Origin: Collimonas humicola
Lineage (GTDB): Bacteria; Pseudomonadota; Gammaproteobacteria; Burkholderiales; Burkholderiaceae_D
Length of the DNA stretch: 64,000 nucleotides
Reading direction: 5' to 3'
Assembly: GCF_018304945.1 (NCBI RefSeq)
Contig: NZ_JAGQEE010000009.1
Span: 62,001-126,000 of the forward strand
Shown: piece by piece, positions 30,100 through 38,500 of the stretch
Numbering within the stretch: position 1 is the stretch's first letter
Layout of the letters: the number at the start of each line of letters is the position of its first letter
Made by a program: the position numbers and the translations under genes
Notes under the pieces: model-generated
Told to the model about the DNA's origin: nothing
Databases searched by the model: none
Seen by the model: only the letters and a program-made list of their open reading frames with translations

Positions 30100-30957
30100 T
30101 CAGGAATCGCCGGCGCCGTCCTCGTCCTTTGTTTCGCGCTCCAGTCCCTCTTCGCGGGCCCAGAAATAGCGGTCCGGTATCAGCCGGCCCATCCCCAGCC
30201 GTTGCGCTGCGGTGACTGCGGCCAAGGTGAATTCCTGGGCTTCGGAAACCGCCTCCGGCACGTCCAGGCCGTTGGCAAGCATGGCTGCGATCGCCGCCGA
30301 CAAGGTAGTGCCGGCGCCGCTGAAAGAGCCGGAGACGCGCGGCCAGGTATCCTGCCGCACCACGCCGTTTTCGCTGAACAGGGTGTTGCCGATTTCGGCG
30401 GCTGGGGTCGGGGTGCCGGTGACGAACAGATATTCGCAGCCGAGTTCGATGACGCGCATCGCGTCGATGCTCAGCATGTCTTCCGACGACTGCTCGCGCC
30501 AGGTTTCCGCCAGCCGCGCCAGCTCCACTGCCGACAGCACCATGACGGTGGTTTGCGGAATCAGCAGTTCACGGATGGCGGTCAGCAGGTCTTCGCTGTC
30601 TTGTCCCTGATCCGGCATGGCCGATAGAAAAGGGTCTAGAATCAGCGGGATTTCCGGATAGTCTGAGACAATCTCGGCGATCACCGACACGCTCTCGATG
30701 CTGCCGACGGCGCCGACCTTGAAGGCGGCCACCGGCATGTCTTCGAGCAGCACGCGGGCCTGGTCGGCGACCCAGTCTGCATCGATCTGCTGGGTGTCTT
30801 CGATGCGGGCGGTGTCGCCGATCAGTATCGACGTGATGACAGACAGGCCATGACAGCCCATCGCTGAAAAAGTGGCCAGGTCTGCCTGGATGCCGGCGGC
30901 GCCGACTGGGTCGGCCACGCCGAAGGTCAATATAAGGGGAGAAGTTTGGTTTTGCAC
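30100..30957 (-). CDS. thiD: Hydroxymethylpyrimidine/phosphomethylpyrimidine kinase
   Basis: ThiD phosphorylates the pyrimidine precursor of thiamine twice. The 285 residues carry the ribokinase-like pattern: FGVADPVGAAGIQADLATF near the start and VSGSFSGAGTTLSAAIAAML at the phosphate loop. The usual GSDPSGGAGIQAD reads GVADPVGAAGIQAD here, and the usual GTGCT-type loop reads FSGAGTTLS. The substitutions suggest a divergent subgroup with perhaps altered substrate handling. The C-terminal 20 residues are acidic. Confidence 0.82.
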   Translation of the reverse strand: MQNQTSPLILTFGVADPVGAAGIQADLATFSAMGCHGLSVITSILIGDTARIEDTQQIDADWVADQARVLLEDMPVAAFKVGAVGSIESVSVIAEIVSDYPEIPLILDPFLSAMPDQGQDSEDLLTAIRELLIPQTTVMVLSAVELARLAETWREQSSEDMLSIDAMRVIELGCEYLFVTGTPTPAAEIGNTLFSENGVVRQDTWPRVSGSFSGAGTTLSAAIAAMLANGLDVPEAVSEAQEFTLAAVTAAQRLGMGRLIPDRYFWAREEGLERETKDEDGAGDS

Positions 30958-31013
30958 GGCGGGTAGATTAAGATATCCGACTTTGCATTTTACTTGATTG
31001 AAGGGTCACTGCC

Positions 31014-31217
31014 GTGAGCAATAACGAAAGCAACGCAACATCGAAGACTGAATACAAAACCTGGATGTGCCTGATTTGCGGCTGGGTCTATGACGAAGAG
31101 GCCGGTTTGCCGGAAGAAGGCATCGCTCCGGGCACCCTGTGGGACGACGTGCCGATGAACTGGACTTGTCCGGAATGCGGCGCGCGCAAGGAAGATTTCG
31201 AAATGGTTGCCATTTAA
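31014..31217 (+). CDS. rubA: Rubredoxin
   Basis: Rubredoxin is a one-iron electron carrier. The 67 residues from GTG 31014 (GAAGGG upstream) contain the two CxxC knuckles: C19 and C22 in CLICGW, C52 and C55 in CPECG. The conserved WVYDEEAGLPEEGIAPGT and DVPMNWTCPECGA lie between. In Burkholderiales a rubredoxin gene often lies just before the pilG-chpA cluster, as here. Its redox partner is not in the window. Confidence 0.96.
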   Translation: MSNNESNATSKTEYKTWMCLICGWVYDEEAGLPEEGIAPGTLWDDVPMNWTCPECGARKEDFEMVAI

Positions 31218-31378
31218 GCTAATCCCCTCTTTTTTATTGTAGAAAGATTAAGTTATCGTTCTCAGTTACAAAATAAATTGAACTTTACCGGCTTCTGTAC
31301 ATAAAACATTGTCCTAAGGAATGTCTTTCTTTGTTACAGTGACGCCGTAGATTTATTTGGATTGAATGAGACGATTTC

Positions 31379-31795
31379 ATGACTACATCACTTGGCGGCG
31401 TCAACCTGAAGGTTATGGTGATTGACGATAGCAGCACGATTCGTCGTTCTGCGGAGATTTTCCTGAGCCAGGCCGGTTATCAGGTAGTACTGGCCGAAGA
31501 TGGCTTCGATGCCTTGGCGAAAGTCAACGATCACAAGCCTGCACTGATTTTTTGCGACATCCTGATGCCTCGCCTGGACGGCTATCAGACCTGCGCCCTG
31601 ATCAAAAAGAGCGCCAAATTCCATGCAACGCCGGTGGTCATGCTGTCGTCCAAGGACGGCCTGTTTGACCGCGCGCGCGGCGCCATGGTTGGTTCAGACG
31701 AGTACCTCACCAAGCCGTTCACCAAGGACAGTCTGCTGAAGGCGGTGCGCCAGCATACCCAGACTGCGGACGGTGCAGTACCGGCTGTGGCATGA
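31379..31795 (+). CDS. pilG: Response regulator PilG (CheY-like)
   Basis: PilG is a single-domain receiver of the Pil-Chp type IV pilus chemosensory system, linked to pilus extension. The 138 residues show VMVIDDSSTIRRSAEIFL, phosphoacceptor D60 in FCDILMPRLDG, a Ser in VVMLSSKDG and Lys in YLTKPFTKDSL. It begins the pilGHIJ-chpA operon, 70 bases before pilH. The 161-base gap from rubA should hold the operon promoter, but I see no clear hexamers. Confidence 0.93.
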   Translation: MTTSLGGVNLKVMVIDDSSTIRRSAEIFLSQAGYQVVLAEDGFDALAKVNDHKPALIFCDILMPRLDGYQTCALIKKSAKFHATPVVMLSSKDGLFDRARGAMVGSDEYLTKPFTKDSLLKAVRQHTQTADGAVPAVA

Positions 31796-31865
31796 GCCGC
31801 AGCGGTTGAACGATTAAATAATTGACGTAAGTAGTTTGCGTAACTGAAGTAAATAAAGGTTGAAA

Positions 31866-32231
31866 ATGGCCATACAAAAAATTCTCATAGTCGACGACTC
31901 CCCAACCGAGCGTTATTTCCTGACCGATATCCTGGCGAAGGCCGGCTACTCCGTGTCGACTTCCGAAAACGGCGAAGGCATCCTCGACAAGATCAAGGCT
32001 GACAAGCCGCAACTGATCCTGATGGACGTGGTGATGCCTGGCCAGAACGGCTTCCAGGTAACGCGCTCGATTACGCGCGACGACGACACCAAGGATATTC
32101 CTATCATCATCTGCAGCAGCAAGGGCCTGGAAACCGACCGTATCTGGGGCTTGCGCCAGGGCGCGCGCGACTACCTGGTGAAACCTATCGATCCGAAGGA
32201 ACTGCTCGCTAAAATCGCTGCGCTCGGTTAA
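31866..32231 (+). CDS. pilH: Response regulator PilH (CheY-like)
   Basis: PilH is the second receiver of the Pil-Chp system, usually tied to retraction control or acting as a phosphate sink. Start ATG 31866 follows AAAGG; a TTG two codons before is not used. The 121 residues show ILIVDDSPTERYFLTDIL, phosphoacceptor D54 in LILMDVVMPGQNG, IICSSKG and YLVKPIDPKEL. The spacing to pilI is 56 bases. Confidence 0.93.
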   Translation: MAIQKILIVDDSPTERYFLTDILAKAGYSVSTSENGEGILDKIKADKPQLILMDVVMPGQNGFQVTRSITRDDDTKDIPIIICSSKGLETDRIWGLRQGARDYLVKPIDPKELLAKIAALG

Positions 32232-32287
32232 TCGAGTGCGGAAGTTGGAATTTAAAGTTTGACCTACGGCATCAGTACACAATCAAT

Positions 32288-32884
32288 ATGACCCAATCAA
32301 CCTCGCCTCTGACGGCGGATTTGCCGCCATCGTCACCGCTGCAACCTGTCAACAAGGTTGCGCTTGACGCCGACTTGCGCCGCAGCCGGCTGCGCGAATT
32401 CCAGTCGCACTTGCTGGAGCGGATGCAGGCTGCCCGCAGCGGCAGCGAGGCGCAGGAAAGCCAGCTTGGCTTATTGATCGGATCGAGCCGGTGGTTGTTG
32501 AATCTGCAAGAGGCCGGCGAAATCGTCGCCGTCGACCAGATTTCGCGGGTGCCATTGACCCACGACTGGTATCTGGGCCTGAGCAATGTGCGCGGCACGC
32601 TGATCAGCGTGATCGATTTTGCACGCTTTCAGGGACAGGGATTGACGCAAATTGACAAGGAATGTCGGATTGTCGCTTTCGCACCGACATTTTCTTTCAA
32701 CAGCGGCTTGCTGGTGTCCCGTGTTATGGGCTTGCGCAACGTCGCTCAAATGACGCTGCAAGCCCCTGATCCGCTGGACCAGACTGGCGCCCGGCGCTAT
32801 CTGGACAGCGATTCCCAGGTCTGGACCGAGCTGAGCATGGCCCAAATCTTGCACGACCCTCGTTTTTTACAAGTAGGTTTATGA
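32288..32884 (+). CDS. pilI: CheW-like adaptor PilI
   Basis: PilI links the receptor PilJ to the kinase ChpA. The 198-residue protein has a low-similarity N-terminus and a CheW fold from about residue 55: [40 protein letters not shown], then VIDFARFQG. The context pilG-pilH-pilI-pilJ-chpA fixes the name. Its stop lies 67 bases before the pilJ ATG. Confidence 0.9.
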   Translation: MTQSTSPLTADLPPSSPLQPVNKVALDADLRRSRLREFQSHLLERMQAARSGSEAQESQLGLLIGSSRWLLNLQEAGEIVAVDQISRVPLTHDWYLGLSNVRGTLISVIDFARFQGQGLTQIDKECRIVAFAPTFSFNSGLLVSRVMGLRNVAQMTLQAPDPLDQTGARRYLDSDSQVWTELSMAQILHDPRFLQVGL

Positions 32885-32951
32885 GTCCCAGGCGCCGTTG
32901 CAACAGCAGCGGTGTCCGGTGGCAGCGAATTGGCAATTAGGAGATTCTGTA

Positions 32952-35339
32952 ATGGCATTCAAACTACCGTCTTTATCCAAGGCGGCCAAGGAAGAGCAGG
33001 GCGAGGCTGGCGATCGTTTCATGCAGGACGCGCTGATGCACGATCCTGAACAGACTGTCATGGAAGAACGTTTCATTCCTGAGCCGCCGCCGGCGCCTGT
33101 CGTGGCGCCGCTTGCTGCGCCAGCCCCTGTTTATAAGCCTGAGCCGACAGCGGCGCCAAGCTTTGCGGCCGTTCCGGAAGCTGCCGTGACGGCTGCGCCG
33201 GCTGCCGCTTTCACCCGCGCTGCCGTTGAAATCGCCAGCCCGGATGCACGGCCGTTGCCACTGATCGGCAAACTGCCGCAGCAAAAGCAGGTCCGCCTGC
33301 TGCTGATCATGCTCGGCGCGGGTTTGCTGCTGACCATTTTGTTCCTGTGGCTGAACGCCAAGAGTTCCACGATGAGCTCGACCCAGACCCAGATCGCCGG
33401 CGACGCGCTGATGCACTCGCAGCGTATCGGTAAGGCGACGCCGAATGCGATTCAGGGTAATGCCGAGGCGTTCAAGCAACTGGCCGACAGCCGCACGGAA
33501 TTCAACCAGGATTTGGGCATCCTGTCGAAAGGCGGCGATTTCAAGGGACACGATATCAGTGCCCCGAGCGCCGCCATGGATTCCAAGCTGACCGACGTCA
33601 ACAAGATCTGGTCGAATACAGACAAGGCCGCGGACACCATCCTGAAGCTGCAAAAGGAATTGACCAGCTTCGGCGTGACCTTGCAAAAACTGAACGGCAT
33701 CTCGCCTAACCTGCTCGACCTGTCGGAACAGATCGCGACCCTGAAGACCCAGACCGGCGCCACCCCGCGCGAAATCGCGGCGTCCTCGCAGCTGGTCATG
33801 TTGACCCAGCGTCTGGGCCGTAGCGCCAATGAATTCCTGACTTCTGAGGGTGTGAACCCGGAAACGGCGTTCTTGCTGGGCAAGGATACCAACACTTTCC
33901 GCGACATCGTCAGCGGTTTCCTGAACGGCAGCGATGTATTGCGCCTGCCGGCCAGCAAGAACGAAGAAGAACGCAGCAAGCTGACCGAACTGGAAAAGAG
34001 CTTTGCCGAATACCAGGAGTCGGTTGCATCGATTCTGGGCAATATGCAGAACTTCGTTTCCGCCAAGCAGTCCGAGCAATTGATCTTTACCGAGAACGAA
34101 AATCTCAAGCAACGCCTGGGTGCGCTGCAGGATACCTATCGTACTGCGCAGGATACGCAAAGCATCTGGTTCTGGCTGATGCTGCTGTCGGCCTTCGCGA
34201 CCCTGCTGGCGGCTGCCGCGATTGCCTGGGTGCAGGTGCAGGACGGTCGTCACCGTACCCACGAAGCTGACGTACGCCGGATGGAAGCGGAAGAACAGCG
34301 TCTGCAGGCGATCAAGCAGGAAGAAGACGCAAGTAACGCCAACGACCAGAACCAGGCCGCGATTTTGCGCCTGATGAATGAATTGCAGGAAGTGGCGGAC
34401 GGTGACTTGACAGTGCAGGCAACGGTGTCGGAAGACATTACCGGCGCGATCGCCGACTCGGTTAACTATACGGTGGAAGAGTTGCGCGGGCTGGTCGGAC
34501 GGGTTACCGCAACGGCGCAGCAGGTTACCGTGGCGTCGGACCAGGCGCAAAGCATTTCGATCGAACTGCTGGCGGCGTCGCAACGGCAGTCGCGCGATAT
34601 TCAGGAAACCACGCAAGCGGTTCTTGACATGGCGACCCAGATTACCGACGTTTCCAAATCGGCTAGTGAATCAGCTGAAGTGGCGCGGCAGTCAGTTAGC
34701 GCGGCGGAAGAAGGTTCCAAGGCGGTGGAAAATGCGATTTCGGGTATGAACGAAATCCGCGAACACATCCAGGAAACCTCCAAGCGCATCAAGCGGCTGG
34801 GCGAATCGTCCCAGGAAATTGGTGAAATCACCGAACTGATTTCCGACATTACCGAACAGACCAACGTGCTGGCGCTGAATGCGGCGATCCAGGCCGCTTC
34901 CGCCGGTGAAGCAGGACGCGGATTCTCGGTGGTTGCGGAAGAAGTTCAGCGCCTGGCGGAACGTTCCGGCGCGGCGACCAAGCAGATTGGCGCGCTGGTG
35001 CGTACCATTCAGACCGACACCCACGATGCGGTGGTGGCGATGGAACGTTCGACGCAAGGGGTGGTCGAGGGTGCCAAGCTGTCAGATGCGGCCGGTGCGG
35101 CGCTGTCGGACATCCGGCGCGTTTCGAACCGTCTGGCGGAACTGATTCAAAGCATTTCCTCCACTACCGAGCAGCAAGCTAATTCTGCAAACGGCGTGGC
35201 CACCAACATTCAAAACATTCTTTCGGTGACGGAAAAGACGCGGGAAGGTACACGCCAGACGGCGCTGTCGATTCGCGAACTGTCGAAGCTGGCAGAAGAT
35301 TTGAAGAGTTCGGTATCGCGTTTCCGCGTGACCAATTAA
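32952..35339 (+). CDS. pilJ: Type IV pilus methyl-accepting chemotaxis receptor PilJ
   Basis: PilJ is the transmembrane receptor of the Pil-Chp system. ATG 32952 follows AGGAG; the frame also opens 18 codons earlier but without a site. The 795 residues have a Pro/Ala-rich cytoplasmic N-terminal extension (1-114), then TM1 ([20 protein letters not shown]). The periplasmic PilJ domain and TM2 ([20 protein letters not shown]) follow, then a HAMP-like linker. The signalling tip reads [20 protein letters not shown]. The N-terminal extension is longer than in Pseudomonas PilJ (682 residues). Confidence 0.93.
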   Translation: MAFKLPSLSKAAKEEQGEAGDRFMQDALMHDPEQTVMEERFIPEPPPAPVVAPLAAPAPVYKPEPTAAPSFAAVPEAAVTAAPAAAFTRAAVEIASPDARPLPLIGKLPQQKQVRLLLIMLGAGLLLTILFLWLNAKSSTMSSTQTQIAGDALMHSQRIGKATPNAIQGNAEAFKQLADSRTEFNQDLGILSKGGDFKGHDISAPSAAMDSKLTDVNKIWSNTDKAADTILKLQKELTSFGVTLQKLNGISPNLLDLSEQIATLKTQTGATPREIAASSQLVMLTQRLGRSANEFLTSEGVNPETAFLLGKDTNTFRDIVSGFLNGSDVLRLPASKNEEERSKLTELEKSFAEYQESVASILGNMQNFVSAKQSEQLIFTENENLKQRLGALQDTYRTAQDTQSIWFWLMLLSAFATLLAAAAIAWVQVQDGRHRTHEADVRRMEAEEQRLQAIKQEEDASNANDQNQAAILRLMNELQEVADGDLTVQATVSEDITGAIADSVNYTVEELRGLVGRVTATAQQVTVASDQAQSISIELLAASQRQSRDIQETTQAVLDMATQITDVSKSASESAEVARQSVSAAEEGSKAVENAISGMNEIREHIQETSKRIKRLGESSQEIGEITELISDITEQTNVLALNAAIQAASAGEAGRGFSVVAEEVQRLAERSGAATKQIGALVRTIQTDTHDAVVAMERSTQGVVEGAKLSDAAGAALSDIRRVSNRLAELIQSISSTTEQQANSANGVATNIQNILSVTEKTREGTRQTALSIRELSKLAEDLKSSVSRFRVTN

Positions 35340-35350
35340 TGTGTAGTCCT

Positions 35351-35384
35351 GCGCTTGCCGACCTGCCGTCAGGTCTGCAAGCGC
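35351..35384 (+). other. Strong hairpin between pilJ and chpA
   Basis: GCGCTTGC and GACCTG pair with CAGGTC and GCAAGCGC around a CCGT loop: 14 paired bases with a single c/t mismatch. No T-run follows. It could be a processing or stability element that sets PilJ and ChpA levels, or a weak terminator. The rest of the 163-base gap is unremarkable. Confidence 0.6.
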
Positions 35385-35502
35385 GGTATCGGCCAAGGCT
35401 TGCCCGGGTTTGCGCTGCTACTGCCGCAATCATGGGTGATGTTTTGGCCGATATGCATCATGGTCAACTCGTTTGACCACACCCTGAACCCATGAGGCAG
35501 TC

Positions 35503-38500
35503 ATGACCACCGATTTTTCCAGTTCCGCGGCGCATTTGCAAGATTCAACGCGGACTCATCTTGATACCGGACCATTGTCATGGGTGATGAGCGAAATTCG
35601 CGAGGCGCTGAACCAATCCGGCAATGCCTTGTTGCAAATCAGCGACAAGCAGCAGGCCGGCGACGATCATTCCACCGCCATCCGTCATGCCAAGACCTAT
35701 CTGCACCAGGCGCACGGCGCCTTGCAAATGGTCGACATTGACGGCGTCATCATCATCACAGAAACCGTTGAAGACCTGCTCGAGCGCGCCGAATCCGGCC
35801 AGGCCGAACTGAGCGCGCAGCATGTGCAGACTATCGGCAATGCCTATCAGGCATTGATCGAATACCTGGACGAAGTGCTGGCCGGCGGCAGCCATCAGCC
35901 GGTACGCTTGTTCCCTTATTACCAGGCGCTGCTGGAAATCCGCGGCGCTGAAAGAATCCATCCGGCCGACCTGTTTTTCCCCGACCTGACAATCCGCCCG
36001 CATTTCCCGGCCGCAGATCATGCCGTGGCGATCGAGGCCGAAGCCTATCTGCCCCTGCGCAAGCGCTTTGAGCGCGCGCTGCTGCCGTTCCTGAAAAGCG
36101 CCGACAAGGCGATTGAACTGGAAAACGCCGGCGTCATGCAGGTAGTGGTCGGCGAAGTCGAACAGACCCAGCGCAACCAGCAGGCGCGGGCTTTCTGGTG
36201 GGTCATGCACGGCTTTTCTGAAGCGGTTGCGACGGCGCAGATTTCCAACGAACTGTACGTCAAGCAGTTGTTCGCCCGCATCAACCTGCAACTGCGTCGC
36301 CTCAGCCAAGGCTCTTCCAGCATTTCGGAGAGGCTGTTGCGCGATGCCTTGTTCTTTATCGCCGGGATTGAAAACGCCTCCAAGCTGACTACCCAGATTC
36401 GCGCCGCCTACCGTCTCAATGGCTTGGTGCCGACCGACTACAGCACCCGCCACTACGGCCAGATCAGCCTGGACGCATTGGGCGCCGCCAAAGAACGCCT
36501 GGGGCAAGCGAAGAACATGTGGGACCGTCTGGCCAGCGGCGACGCCGGCCCGGCTGCTGCGTTTGAAAAAGAAATGCACGGCCTCAGCGAAGCCGGCAGC
36601 CAGCTCAACGCGCCGTCCTTGTCCAAGCTGCTGCGCGAACTGAACGGCATCGCGCGCCACGCCGCGCATTCGCGGCCAGGTGACGCGATCTGCATGGAAA
36701 TCGCCACCAGCCTGTTGTTTATCGAAAACACGCTGAACCACATCAGCCGTCTGCCGCAGAATTTCTCCGAGCGTGCCGATGCCATGACTGCGCGCCTGCT
36801 GGCCGTGGTCTCGGGCGAGACCTTGGACAAGCCGGCACAGTGGATCGACGACATCTATCGCGAAGCGCAACAGCGCCAGACCGTCAAGATGCTGGCTTCG
36901 GAAATGCTGTCGAGCTTGCGCCAGGTTGAAAAAATGCTGGATGAGTTCTTCAGGGAGCCAGAGCGGCGGGAAGTGCTGACCCAGATCGAACAAGTGCTGC
37001 ACCAGATCCAGGGCGCGCTGGCGATCCAGGACCAGAGCGACGCTATCCGCGTGGTCGAACACACGCGCAGCACCTTGAAACGTTTTGCCGCCGAGGGTGG
37101 CGAGCTGTTGCCGGAAGCGCCGGAACAAAAGGAGTTTGAACGGATTGCGCAAAACATCGGTGCGCTGAGTTTTTTCATTGAAACGCTGCAGCATCAGTCG
37201 GATACGCAAAACAACCACTTCACTTTCGATGAAGAGGCCGGCGTATTCCGCATCAATCTGCTGGAGCGGCGCGCGATGGTTGCCGCGCCGCAGCCCGATC
37301 CGGTTGTGTCGTCGACAGTCAGCGAGCATCATCCAGCGGCAGCAAGCGCCGGCGGCGACAGCCTGCCATCGCTGCCTGAACTGGCAACTGTGGAAGACGA
37401 GCTGCTGCAGCACCAGCAGCAATCGGCGGAGCTGGCGCTGTCGCTGACAGCGCAGCCGCACGATCCGGAGCTGCAGGAAAGACTGAAGGAATCGCTGGTG
37501 CAGATGCGGGTTGATGCTGCCCTGAGCGACAATCCGGAAGCTACCGACCGCGCCCAGGCTGCGATCGACATTCTCGACCATCCGGATTTCTCCGCTTCAC
37601 AGCAATCGCTGGCGGAGATCGTGACCACCATCGTGCCGCTGCATGCAGCGGAAGCGGCGCCGCCTGTAGCGGCGGTGGCGACGGTGACTGACGAGGAGGC
37701 CGACGCCGAACTGCGTGAGATTTTTTTGTCCGAAGCAGAAGAGGTCCTGACTAACGCCAGGCAAGCCCTTCTGCAATTGCACGGCGCACCGCACAAGCAA
37801 GAGCCGCTGACAGTATTGCGCCGCGCTTTCCATACACTCAAAGGCAGCGGCCGCATGATCGGCTTGAATGCTTTCGGCGAAGCGGCCTGGAGCATCGAAC
37901 AGGTCTTGAACCTGTGGCTGTCGGAATCGCGCGCGGTAAGCGCCGACCTGAGCGCTCTGCTCGATCATGCCGTGACCGAGCTTGATGGCTGGGTCAGGGA
38001 AATCCAGCTGGATGGACACTCGGAACGGACGCCGCATGCATTGGCTGGCATTGCCGAGACTGTGCGCGAAGGCGGTGCTTTCGCCGCTCCGGCAGTCGCC
38101 GCCCCGGTGCTGGCCGAAGCCGCAAGCGAAATCCTGGAACTCAGCGATTTGCCGGAGATGCCGGCGCAAGCCGAGGAAATCCAGCTGAGCGACGACGACC
38201 TGGCCTTGTTCGGCGTCACCCACGCTGAGCACACGGAAACCGTCGTCTCCATCCACAGCAAGGCGCACGAAGCCGGCATTGAAGAAGAACTGACCTCGGC
38301 AGCGGAAATGCATGAACAGCCGCTGGCTGAAGCGGCGCCGGTCGCCGCGTTGCAGGAAGCGCCTGCCAGTGCTGAAGTTATCGCTTTTCCCGGCATGCAG
38401 GAAATCCGGCATGACGACAGCACCAAGCAGATCGGCGACCTGACCATCAGCCTGCCGCTGTACAACATCTATCTGGCCGAGACCGACCAGCTGGTGCGTC

